From contig PCWT01000062.1 in assembly GCA_002796245.1 (NCBI GenBank), positions 21,039-62,585 of the forward strand: 41,547 nt of DNA, in the 5' to 3' direction. Shown one piece after another: positions 20,382 to 28,562 of the stretch (position 1 is its first letter; the number at the start of each line of letters is the position of its first letter). This DNA comes from Gammaproteobacteria bacterium CG11_big_fil_rev_8_21_14_0_20_46_22 (GTDB lineage Bacteria > Pseudomonadota > Gammaproteobacteria > UBA12402). A model generated the notes under the pieces. The model ran no database searches. It was not told where the DNA came from and worked only from the letters and a program-made list of their open reading frames with translations. Made by a program: the position numbers and the translations under genes.

Positions 20382-21269
20382 TTAGCCTGTTATCCCATAG
20401 GGCAAACGACCTTGCGACGTCATTACAACGCCGCTGTAAGGGTTAATGCTAACGATTTTACCGTAGCCCGGTAATACATCGCCAACCGCAACGGTGACCG
20501 TTGAACCATCTTTCGCTTTCAACCAAGCACGTCCTGGAATAACGGCTTCGACAAAATAGCGTTTATCGTGGCGTACCGCCGCATCATGACGTGCTTTTGC
20601 TTGCGCACGCCAAGCACGTTCTTTTGCCGCACGGGCTTGCATGTCAGATAACTTACCTGAAACAGACTGCAAGCTTTGATTAACCGCATCTAGCTGTGCA
20701 TTCAAATCAGACACGCGCCCCTTAAGGTCGCTCACTTGAGTTTGGCTGGCATCTTGTGCTGCTTTTAAGCTATCGATTTGCTGAGTACTACTCGATTTCA
20801 ACGCCTCTAGCTGTTGCTTAAGGTCAGTGTTTTCTTTCTTCTGCTCAGCTAATGCAGCATCGTTAGGGTTTTGCATTTGCGTAGCCGCGTTAGCGGCAGG
20901 TTTTTTCTCAGGAAAAGGCTTGGGTGACATTGACACACTGTGCGCCTGAACCATCGTTGGATTAGTCTTAACGGCTTTAGACGATGGAGCAGGGGTTCTC
21001 TGTGTCGTCGCCTCTTTTTCTTTCATGCGATGAACAACTTCAAAAACCACAAATACAATGACAAGGATAACCACAACCACGATGAGCTTACGTAACGGTT
21101 TTTTGCCCGATGAGGATTGCGGCGCTTCTCCTGCGTCACTCACAGGGTCAGTAGACGAAGACTTCGGTGTCGTTTCATCATACTCATAGTTGTAAGGCAC
21201 CTCATCATCATGAAACTGATACTCATTCGTTTCATCATGCTGATTTAACTTATCTTTATCATCAGCCAT
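20382..21269 (-). CDS. icmG: Dot/Icm core protein IcmG (DotF)
   Basis: A 295-residue inner-membrane protein. An acidic cytoplasmic N-terminus (about 75 residues) precedes one transmembrane helix (LIVVVVILVIVFVVFEVV), a long coiled coil (roughly residues 150-220, heptad-like LKQQLEAL to LSDMQARA) and a small beta-rich C-terminal domain ending GRLPYGITG. This is the DotF layout, in which DotF is part of the Dot core complex with DotC, DotD, DotG and DotH. It starts two bases after icmE; the GGAG in the last codons of icmE serves as its ribosome binding site. Confidence 0.92.
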   Translation of the reverse strand: MADDKDKLNQHDETNEYQFHDDEVPYNYEYDETTPKSSSTDPVSDAGEAPQSSSGKKPLRKLIVVVVILVIVFVVFEVVHRMKEKEATTQRTPAPSSKAVKTNPTMVQAHSVSMSPKPFPEKKPAANAATQMQNPNDAALAEQKKENTDLKQQLEALKSSSTQQIDSLKAAQDASQTQVSDLKGRVSDLNAQLDAVNQSLQSVSGKLSDMQARAAKERAWRAQAKARHDAAVRHDKRYFVEAVIPGRAWLKAKDGSTVTVAVGDVLPGYGKIVSINPYSGVVMTSQGRLPYGITG

Positions 21270-21271
21270 AG

Positions 21272-23959
21272 TTATTTCACTCCTTCTGCATTAGGCGAGC
21301 TTTGCTTTAAATCGGGTAAGCTTTTACTAACATCAACATCAGAGACATTGGCATTTTGTGCCGATGTATCACCTGACTCATCGTTTGAAAACGTCGGTTT
21401 TGGAACATCCGACGTAAACAAAACACCCAAACCAACGCCAGATTGTACCGTAACCGTTGGCGGCTTATTGAACTCTTGCTGAGCCGCACCCGACAAGTTT
21501 GTACCAACCTGGCCCAAGCCAACAGCAATTTTATCGCCTGGCGAGAAAGTACCATGCTGAGAAGTAGAACCGCCAAAAATACTGTTTGTCGTGGTTGAGC
21601 CTGAATTCATCACAGCATTTGAGTAACCCTGCATAAACGAGGATGCAAACAAGGCACTGTATCGCAAGAGATAGTGATGATCGACTGCACTAGCAATCGC
21701 CGTTTGAGCCGTATCTGGATTAATGGCAACGGACTGAATACCTACACTTTGCGGCCACTGTTTCATGCTCATTGAATTGAAACTCAAAATAACTCGCTCT
21801 TGGTCAGGCGTAATTTGCAAGCTACCCAACAACTTCGCCCCCTTGTATTTGCCGGCAACAATCGTGGCCATTACAGGGCCTGGGCGATCACTATTAACAG
21901 CTGTATCCAAAACTGCGAACAGTATTGAACCTGCTTTAATCATGCTTTGTGCCACAGCACCATTTTGATCATTACCTTGCGACCCTGAAGCTGAAGATGC
22001 AGTACTATCGGCTGAAGAAGCACTTGATCCTACAGCAGCTGCTTTTATTTCAGCACCCCCAACACGTTGTTGCTCCTTAGGCTTCCAAGCAGCAATTAGA
22101 CTTTTCGCCTGGCCTCGCATTTCACCCTCAATCGCTTGAATTTGTTTTTGCGTTTCTTCATTCGCTTTGGCTTGATCATCAGCCGCTTGCTGATTGAAAT
22201 TATCGATATCTTGCTGAAGCGCCTGCTGTGCTTGCGCGGCCTCAACGCCTTCGATACCTCCTTTTTTGGCTGCATCTAAATGTGTATCAACATAGTTTTG
22301 TAATAAACGAGCTGCCACAGCTGGTGACACCTGGCCACTTGCCACCAAGCTTTTTAAGGCACTAGCATACTCAGAAGGAGACACTTTTGACTTAACCATC
22401 GATTGAAGTTGGCTTGCAGCACTAGGGGGCAAAGCGCCATTCGCTTCAAGTTGTGAAATCAGCGCAGCATCACTGTTGTTTTTCGTTGCCAAATGGTGTG
22501 CTCGATAGGATTGCGCTAGGCGGTCAGCTTGCGCTTTGGTCAGCTCGCCATTAGCCACCATGCCGTCGAGTGCCGCACGATAAGCCGCTGGTGAGACATC
22601 ACTGGTATTTAAGCCTTGAAGTTTTGATTCGGTCGCTGCCGTAATTTGTCCGGCCGCTTCCATTTGTTTCGACAGATCACCCGGTGATGGCATATTTTGA
22701 GCGGACACGGCGTTTTGCTGAGCTTTGTAACTACCCATCAACTGTTCAGCTTCTGAGGGTGTTAAATCACCAGACTTAACTAACTTATCTAAGCCTGCCT
22801 CAAAATCTTTTGCATTGGGCGAGCTCGAGGCAAGCTCTCTAAGTTTAGCGGCTGTATCAGCGCTAATTGCACCACTATTTTGCATCGATGCAATCGTTCC
22901 AGCAGGCGTTAAACCTGTGGCGCTCAAGCCTGTCGCTTGACGATTGTACGCTGCCAGTAAACGCTGTGCCGCAGCAGGCGAAAGCTCACCATTACTGACA
23001 AGCTTATTCAAGTCAGTTGCATACTCTCCTGGGGTTAGATTTTTAGCATCCAGTGCCTTCAATTGGCTAGCGGTGCTAGCAGACAATTCACCTGATTTGG
23101 CCAATTGATTAACAACGTCATTGGGTGTTTCTGTGGCTGCTTTAGCGTCATATTGACGTTGATAAGCACCCATCAACTCTTGAGCAGCATTAGCCGAAAG
23201 TTTTCCTTCTCGCACCAGACCGTTAAGTTTGGCAGCGTATTGAGAGGGGCTCAACTGACTGTTGGTCAAAGCCCGAAGTTGGCTTGCTTCTTCGGCATCC
23301 ACAGCACCGCTGGCCACAAGGCTGTCAATCACATTACTTGCATTTTTATGGGCTTGCGCGTTATCACGCTTGTAAGCGCTGAGCAAAGCATCAGCTTGTG
23401 CTTTGGTTAATTGCCCGCTGGCGACCATTTGCTTCAAGCGATTTGAAAAATCATCGTCTGACACATTTTGTTGCGCAAGTTTTCGCAAATCTTTCGCTGT
23501 ATCTGTGGTAATGGCGCCCGTACTTTCAAGGCCATTGAGCACATTATTCATACCTGGCTTTTGCTCAGCCGACTGCTGACAACAGCAGCAAGCACCAGAT
23601 TTAACCGGTGAAGATTGTAAATCAGCCCCTTGAGATTGGCTTTGGCTTGGCAGCAAAGTTGGAATATCACTGGTACCTGACTTTAAGGCTTGGCTTGCTG
23701 CTTGCTGATTAGAGGTCAGCAAAGTTTTCATGTACTCTTCAGACTCTTTGCCGGCTGTTGGCACTGATTGAATATTGTCTGGCACGCCCGCAACCTGTGT
23801 GCCACTATCGCCGACAGCGCGCTCACTAAGACGATAAACCCCAACGACAACAGCAATAATCGCAATGACCACAACGATCAAAACCACGATCCGCGTCCGG
23901 CTGTTCTGGAGCAGCTTGGCGATTTGTTTAGAAACCTTATTTAATTGCGACTTCATCAA
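21272..23959 (-). CDS. icmE: Dot/Icm core protein IcmE (DotG)
   Basis: An 895-residue VirB10-related protein that spans the envelope. A short cytoplasmic N-terminus is followed by a transmembrane helix (about 23-43), a Ser/Gln-rich linker, six tandem repeats of about 70 residues (137-560), a Gln/Ala-rich helix (570-630) and the conserved C-terminal TrbI/VirB10-like domain (from about 665, GSILFAVLDTAVNSDRPGP). It is shorter than Legionella DotG (about 1050) and its repeats are of another kind. Four consecutive cysteines occur at 124-127. The start overlaps the icmK stop by an ATGA junction. Confidence 0.95.
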   Translation of the reverse strand: MMKSQLNKVSKQIAKLLQNSRTRIVVLIVVVIAIIAVVVGVYRLSERAVGDSGTQVAGVPDNIQSVPTAGKESEEYMKTLLTSNQQAASQALKSGTSDIPTLLPSQSQSQGADLQSSPVKSGACCCCQQSAEQKPGMNNVLNGLESTGAITTDTAKDLRKLAQQNVSDDDFSNRLKQMVASGQLTKAQADALLSAYKRDNAQAHKNASNVIDSLVASGAVDAEEASQLRALTNSQLSPSQYAAKLNGLVREGKLSANAAQELMGAYQRQYDAKAATETPNDVVNQLAKSGELSASTASQLKALDAKNLTPGEYATDLNKLVSNGELSPAAAQRLLAAYNRQATGLSATGLTPAGTIASMQNSGAISADTAAKLRELASSSPNAKDFEAGLDKLVKSGDLTPSEAEQLMGSYKAQQNAVSAQNMPSPGDLSKQMEAAGQITAATESKLQGLNTSDVSPAAYRAALDGMVANGELTKAQADRLAQSYRAHHLATKNNSDAALISQLEANGALPPSAASQLQSMVKSKVSPSEYASALKSLVASGQVSPAVAARLLQNYVDTHLDAAKKGGIEGVEAAQAQQALQQDIDNFNQQAADDQAKANEETQKQIQAIEGEMRGQAKSLIAAWKPKEQQRVGGAEIKAAAVGSSASSADSTASSASGSQGNDQNGAVAQSMIKAGSILFAVLDTAVNSDRPGPVMATIVAGKYKGAKLLGSLQITPDQERVILSFNSMSMKQWPQSVGIQSVAINPDTAQTAIASAVDHHYLLRYSALFASSFMQGYSNAVMNSGSTTTNSIFGGSTSQHGTFSPGDKIAVGLGQVGTNLSGAAQQEFNKPPTVTVQSGVGLGVLFTSDVPKPTFSNDESGDTSAQNANVSDVDVSKSLPDLKQSSPNAEGVK
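22280..23551 (-). repeat. Six tandem ~70-codon repeats within icmE/dotG
   Basis: Residues 137-205, 208-275, 279-345, 351-420, 424-492 and 497-560 of DotG align with each other. Each unit has two similar half-units, the first with SGAxxxxxAxxLRxL and the second with LVxxGxLTxAxAxxLxxxY, separated by LSPxxYAxxL. The pattern suggests short paired helices repeating along the periplasmic part. Confidence 0.85.
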
Positions 23960-24942
23960 TAGCCCTCGATATTCACTTGCTCTGACTGGCCGTGGTTAGA
24001 CACTAAAACATTAGGTGTTTTTTCCATGAGATAAGCATGCATGCCGTCTGAGCTTTGCATAGAAGACATCCAGCTTGGCGACAGTACTTCATTTGGTAAT
24101 CGCAAATAGAGTTTTTTACCTATTTGCCAAGCCTGACAATTATTAAGGTCTGACACGCAAGGCCCGCCCGTCACTGTCAACGCCTTTGCCTTATCAGGCG
24201 CAATGCCATTCAAAATATTCAACAAAGTATTACTGGCTTGACCAGGCGCTGTTTCACCCACTGTCGGCAAAGCGTCCGGTGATTGACCTTGCACATGTAA
24301 ATCGACGCGATAGTCGACCTCACTTTGGCCCGGCACCAGCGTTAACATCACAGGCGTTGAAGTACCCTTCAAGGTGACTGCCAAATTGCCATAAGTGTAC
24401 ATGCTATTAGCCTGAACCAATAAAGTGTTACTGCCGTGTTGCCATTGAATATTAAACGCACTCGGGTCACCCAGGTCATAGCCAACGATAGGCCATTTGT
24501 TGCCGGCGCTATCGACAAACACCAAGGAAGAAATAAACCCTTTTTGTAAATCAATCACCGGAGGTGTCGCGCCTGGCGCTAGGCTAACCATTTTCGATGA
24601 GGTCACTGGCTTTGGCGGTGTCACTGCACTGGTTGATGCTGCAAGCTGTGTCGCCGCCAACATTTTTTTCATTTGTGTGATTTGGTTCGGTGTCATCGGC
24701 ATTGCCTGACGGGTAACATTACGAAATGCTTCACGTTGAAGAACATTGGGTTGAGCAAATAGTAAATTAGGGTTCGGGGCTCGTTGTGATAAATTATTCG
24801 TCGTATCGGTATTATCAACGGGTGTTAAGCTTAATGTGTCACCTGATGAAGGCGCGGCTGTTGCCGCCGCTGCAGTCACCGAAAAGACCAACAAGCTGAT
24901 AACCGCTACCGGTAAGAGTGTTGATTTAACCGCTTTAAACAT
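23956..24942 (-). CDS. icmK: Dot/Icm outer-membrane core protein IcmK (DotH)
   Basis: A 328-residue exported protein. A signal peptide (LLPVAVISLLVFSVTAAAATA) leads into a low-complexity Asn/Pro-rich linker and then the DotH domain, in which FISSLVFVDSAGNKWPI and PNEVLSPSWMSSMQSSDGMHAYLMEKTPNVLVSN mark the conserved beta-rich part. DotH is held at the outer membrane by the lipoproteins DotC and DotD and forms the core ring with DotG. The order icmL-icmK-icmE is conserved, and it overlaps icmE by four bases. Confidence 0.94.
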   Translation of the reverse strand: MFKAVKSTLLPVAVISLLVFSVTAAAATAAPSSGDTLSLTPVDNTDTTNNLSQRAPNPNLLFAQPNVLQREAFRNVTRQAMPMTPNQITQMKKMLAATQLAASTSAVTPPKPVTSSKMVSLAPGATPPVIDLQKGFISSLVFVDSAGNKWPIVGYDLGDPSAFNIQWQHGSNTLLVQANSMYTYGNLAVTLKGTSTPVMLTLVPGQSEVDYRVDLHVQGQSPDALPTVGETAPGQASNTLLNILNGIAPDKAKALTVTGGPCVSDLNNCQAWQIGKKLYLRLPNEVLSPSWMSSMQSSDGMHAYLMEKTPNVLVSNHGQSEQVNIEGY

Positions 24943-24957
24943 ACCTTCTGCCTATCC

Positions 24958-25581
24958 TTACTGCTGTTGCGCAACAAATTGCGCAATGCCAACACCATAC
25001 TTACTATCGAGTGTAGAACGACGCTGTATCGTCAGCGTTAAAAGTAAATTTTCACTGAACTGCTGACTCAAGCTTTGGTAAGTCACAACAACAGGGATTT
25101 GAACGCGCCATGAATATTTTCCATCGAGAACGCCCTGGTTAGTAATCACAGGAGCACCGGCCGGCGTCGCACTCACTACCAACTTCTTATCTTCCACGGT
25201 TTTCAGGTTGCGAGACTTCTCAACTTGATCTAGATACGCCTTCCAGCCATCGGGCGTAAAATAAATCTGATTGTTTTGAAAGTTTTGGCGATAGTTCAAA
25301 AAGTCATAGGTGTAAAGCGATGTGGCCGCATTAGCCACCCAGTTCACAAGCTGGTTGCTCTCCATATAAGGCTGATCCAAGGGCACCATTTTGAATAAGC
25401 GGCCATCTTGCGTGGTTGCAAAATACTTTGGGGTTGGCTTATGAGTTTCAAGATAAAAAACAGCCCCAACGAGCAGTACATTAACCACCACTGAAAGAAA
25501 TAAAATGATAGCCACCAATCGATAACTATCACGGTAGAAATTATGCCGAAGCTTCACTGTTTCGAGTGCGTCATGCGCCAT
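24958..25581 (-). CDS. icmL: Dot/Icm inner-membrane protein IcmL (DotI)
   Basis: A 207-residue bitopic protein. One transmembrane helix near the N-terminus (LVAIILFLSVVVNVLLVGAVFYL) precedes the periplasmic DotI domain (ALYTYDF-like NAATSLYTYDFLNYRQNF, and the C-terminal VTYQSLSQQFSENLLLTLTIQRRS). DotI is a VirB8-like inner-membrane component. GGAGG precedes the ATG at 25581. A promoter and a 20-bp palindrome lie upstream, so it begins its own transcript. The paralogous icmM/dotJ, normally between icmN and icmL, is missing here. Confidence 0.93.
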   Translation of the reverse strand: MAHDALETVKLRHNFYRDSYRLVAIILFLSVVVNVLLVGAVFYLETHKPTPKYFATTQDGRLFKMVPLDQPYMESNQLVNWVANAATSLYTYDFLNYRQNFQNNQIYFTPDGWKAYLDQVEKSRNLKTVEDKKLVVSATPAGAPVITNQGVLDGKYSWRVQIPVVVTYQSLSQQFSENLLLTLTIQRRSTLDSKYGVGIAQFVAQQQ

Positions 25582-25602
25582 ATGTCCTCCAAAGACCCGA
25601 TT

Positions 25603-25644
25603 CCTATACTCAATTCTTCAAATTTTGTAAGAAATTTCTTACAA
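25603..25644 (-). promoter_or_regulatory. icmL promoter with TGTAAG/CTTACA palindrome
   Basis: A perfect 20-bp palindrome TTGTAAGAAATTTCTTACAA occupies 25625-25644. Its icmL-proximal end supplies a -35 (TTACAA, minus strand, 25625-25630), followed by a 16-base spacer and -10 TATAGG (25603-25608), 22 bases before the icmL start codon. A protein bound at the palindrome would overlap RNA polymerase. A near copy of the palindrome lies at the icmW promoter. Confidence 0.6.
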
Positions 25645-25657
25645 TCCTAACAAAAAA

Positions 25658-26173
25658 TTAAGCACTTGTCACGATTTCAAGCAAGTTTTGTGCGTGACAA
25701 TCGTGATAACAGGTATTAACTCTAACGCTGGCTCGCGAGGCAGCCACATTAAGCCCCCCTCCCTGCCAAAGTTTTTTCAACACCACACTTCCTTGTTGCT
25801 GGCCCAATACTAGGCTAGCGCGACGATTCTCAAAGGTATTTGTACTGATTTTGACAGAGACATTCCAACGCCCACGACATTTCATCGCCGGCGCTAATGC
25901 GTTTAAAAAGGCCTCGCCTCGCTCAGTAAGATTTTCAGAGCGCCCAACAAAAAGCTGGTCAACAGGTACAGTGATAATTTGCTGATCGCCCAAAACGCCT
26001 ATTTCACCATTAAGATGGTAAACCATGCTCTCGACAAAACGGTGATAGCCAGTCGAACAAGGTGGCACGTTTGGCGGCGTAATCTTATACGCGCAAGCAG
26101 ACAAGCCCAACCCCAGTAAGGCTATGAAAAATAGTCTAAAGTGTCCCGTCAAATGTCGCGCCATAGCGTTCAC
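25658..26173 (-). CDS. icmN: Dot/Icm outer-membrane lipoprotein IcmN (DotK)
   Basis: A 171-residue lipoprotein (LLGLGLSAC lipobox, Cys27) with a domain resembling the OmpA-like peptidoglycan-binding fold (LTERGEAFLNALAPAM followed by ENRRASLVLGQQQG). DotK decorates the outer part of the Dot/Icm core in Legionella and is not strictly essential there. The start is GTG 26173, which overlaps the icmO stop (TAGTG); an ATG three codons later is possible. Six cysteines occur in the mature protein apart from the lipid one or close to that number, including CYHDC near the C-terminus. Confidence 0.88.
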   Translation of the reverse strand: MNAMARHLTGHFRLFFIALLGLGLSACAYKITPPNVPPCSTGYHRFVESMVYHLNGEIGVLGDQQIITVPVDQLFVGRSENLTERGEAFLNALAPAMKCRGRWNVSVKISTNTFENRRASLVLGQQQGSVVLKKLWQGGGLNVAASRASVRVNTCYHDCHAQNLLEIVTSA

Positions 26174-28557
26174 TATACATCATCCAATAAAGAAGACAAA
26201 TCAGAATTATCCCCACTTCTACCGTCCATTCCCTGAACAGAATCCACCAAACGTTCGGCGTTCATAATCACCTCGTCGACGCTTAACGGCTGCACAAGCA
26301 TAGGCGGGTATCGGGTCGCGATTTCCATATCATACATCAACTCTTTTGCGATAGCGCTGGAGTGTGTGCCACGCGCCCCTAACAAACGCTGAGCCATATC
26401 GAGTTTTGGTTGGATCTGAGAGCGAGTCAAAATAGGCTGCGTGAAGCTCTCTGTTTCAGCGCCTGCCAAAGTTTGCTGCGTCATCGCACTTAAGCGTGGT
26501 TTGAGGAAAATATTGAGCTCACCAATCGCTTCGTCGATAGTGACCTCTTGAACTTCCTCTTCTTGCGCTGGCGCTTCGGTTGCGTGATAAAAAGCCATCA
26601 AAGCATCCACACCCTTCTCAAGCAGTGGCGTTTCAGGATCAGACTCGCGGTAAGCCTCGATAATGACATTCAACTCGGCATTGCTAGCCTCAGCAGCATC
26701 AAAATCGACACCTGATTTCTCGATGATTTCAGCAAACTTCTCAAGGTTATCTTCAAGTAGCGCAAGCTCTTTAACATCTGGCGTTTCCACTTTCAAGAAA
26801 TGGTTCAAACGCATTTTTTGAACCGGCTTAGGATTCGCAAAGAAAGACTTAGCACGCACAATACGAGATTTGAAGAAAATATGCATCTCACCTTCCCGTT
26901 GATCTTTCAAATCTAAAAGATCAATGCGCGCACGCTTTTCAGATGAGGCACTGCGTGTATCCATATAGTTATTGAGCATGCCCTGGTTTGTTTGAAACGA
27001 GTCGACCTTAGTCACATAGGCCTCACCCGCTGTTTTCTGGAAGAAATCCCAGGTTTCGATCGGGTCTTCGAGTTTCATTGCAATTTTAATATTGGTGTTC
27101 GCACCAATCGACAAGGCTTCTTCTTTCGAGGCTTTTTGAAACGCAGGTAAATCCTGGCCCGCAAAAATGGCAGAGAAGCCCAAAGATCGCGCTTGCGCAG
27201 GCACAACAGCGAATCCAGGCACCGCATAGTAACCGTACTCATCAAGAATACACATGAACGGCGTTTTTGCATTCGTCGGTTTTTTCGCAATAATCTCAGC
27301 GTAAGTACCCTCAACCTCTTCACCCAAACCGGCAGCCATCATGGCTTTTAAAGAAGCCACAATGACTTTACCCAAGTTAGACAACTCTTCCGGTGATTTT
27401 TCCAAGGCAGGCAAAAGTACAACCAAAATTCGCCGATTCAAAACCACGTCTTTGACATCGACTTCGGCTAACTGCGTTCGAAGAATATGGCCATAGGTAT
27501 CTGCCAATGAGGTAAACACACGCGTCAACTGCATAGTGATGAAGCCATGTTGCTCTAAAACTTGCGAAACCTGTTTACCCTTCTTTTCCTTGTTATAGCC
27601 CGGCAAGTTAATGACATAGTTATAAATAGGCTCAAGCACATTTGCCGGCGCATCAGCACAACTGACTGGCTCTTGGCCATCGCGTAAAAACATTTTGTCC
27701 ATAGTCATGGCTTCGAGACGATCCAAAGTAAAATAATTACGAATCGTATTCGCATCCAGCAGGATTTTGCCTTGATCACGCATATAGACCAAAACTCGCA
27801 TCAAAGCTTCCACAAAACCAATCGCGCGACCTTTCCACATATCCGCCGAAGAGTCAGACTGGTTTGACTGGTCCATTAGGCTCACAACAAGCTGCGATAG
27901 CATGCTCGAAGAACCGCGCGAGAAAGGGTTCATCGTGTTTGATAACCGGCGCTCCTGTGGACCGATAATGTCCCTCGCGCCAGTCATAAAGTTAATCAGA
28001 AGCACATCATCTTCGCGCCCCATGCTTCGCGCCATGGAAAACACTTTGGTAAACAAATTGTTATCACCCTTACCATCGACGTAAATGAAGCCACTACCCT
28101 GAAGCAAGGCGTTATAGGCAAGTGAGACCAAGGTTTCCGTCTTACCTGAACCGGTTGAGCCAAAAATCAAGACATGTGTTCGCATGTCTTCATTATTAAA
28201 CCAAAGCTCTTCATTATTCTGCCGGTCATTACCAAAAAAACAGATGCCTCGTGCATCATTGGGTTTATTTCCACCAGGCTTGGTATCGTTATAATCTTTT
28301 AAACCCGATCTCATGGGCAAACGAAACGGAAGCATCGTTCGTTGAAACCAGGTAAACAAAAAGACACAGATACCGATAATACCCAGCAAATCAGACAAGC
28401 CAGGGAAAAAATAAACCGCGACGGCTGCCACAATCAGCATCATGCCAATATTGCGAGGCTCTTTGAAAAAATCTAGAATTCGCTGGCCAACGGTACGCGT
28501 ATCGCGCAGTAACTGGCGAGGATCTTGTTCATGTCGTTTGTCTAAACCACGAAACAC
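26173..28557 (-). CDS. icmO: Dot/Icm type IV coupling ATPase IcmO (DotL)
   Basis: A 794-residue VirD4/TraG-family ATPase that receives effectors at the inner membrane. The N-terminus MFRGLDKRHEQDPRQLLRDT fits DotL, followed by two transmembrane helices (about 36-72), Walker A GSTGSGKT (133-140), Walker B FMCILDEYGYYAVPG, and a long acidic C-terminal extension that in Legionella binds DotN, IcmS-IcmW and LvgA. The start is GTG 28557, five bases after the icmP stop. It is co-transcribed with icmP and icmN. Confidence 0.96.
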   Translation of the reverse strand: MFRGLDKRHEQDPRQLLRDTRTVGQRILDFFKEPRNIGMMLIVAAVAVYFFPGLSDLLGIIGICVFLFTWFQRTMLPFRLPMRSGLKDYNDTKPGGNKPNDARGICFFGNDRQNNEELWFNNEDMRTHVLIFGSTGSGKTETLVSLAYNALLQGSGFIYVDGKGDNNLFTKVFSMARSMGREDDVLLINFMTGARDIIGPQERRLSNTMNPFSRGSSSMLSQLVVSLMDQSNQSDSSADMWKGRAIGFVEALMRVLVYMRDQGKILLDANTIRNYFTLDRLEAMTMDKMFLRDGQEPVSCADAPANVLEPIYNYVINLPGYNKEKKGKQVSQVLEQHGFITMQLTRVFTSLADTYGHILRTQLAEVDVKDVVLNRRILVVLLPALEKSPEELSNLGKVIVASLKAMMAAGLGEEVEGTYAEIIAKKPTNAKTPFMCILDEYGYYAVPGFAVVPAQARSLGFSAIFAGQDLPAFQKASKEEALSIGANTNIKIAMKLEDPIETWDFFQKTAGEAYVTKVDSFQTNQGMLNNYMDTRSASSEKRARIDLLDLKDQREGEMHIFFKSRIVRAKSFFANPKPVQKMRLNHFLKVETPDVKELALLEDNLEKFAEIIEKSGVDFDAAEASNAELNVIIEAYRESDPETPLLEKGVDALMAFYHATEAPAQEEEVQEVTIDEAIGELNIFLKPRLSAMTQQTLAGAETESFTQPILTRSQIQPKLDMAQRLLGARGTHSSAIAKELMYDMEIATRYPPMLVQPLSVDEVIMNAERLVDSVQGMDGRSGDNSDLSSLLDDV

Positions 28558-28562
28558 GCTAC

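Noticed and set aside
22280..23551. Regularly spaced repeats considered as a CRISPR or minisatellite
   Set aside because: The repetition is at protein level inside a continuous frame; the DNA units are diverged and have no spacer structure.
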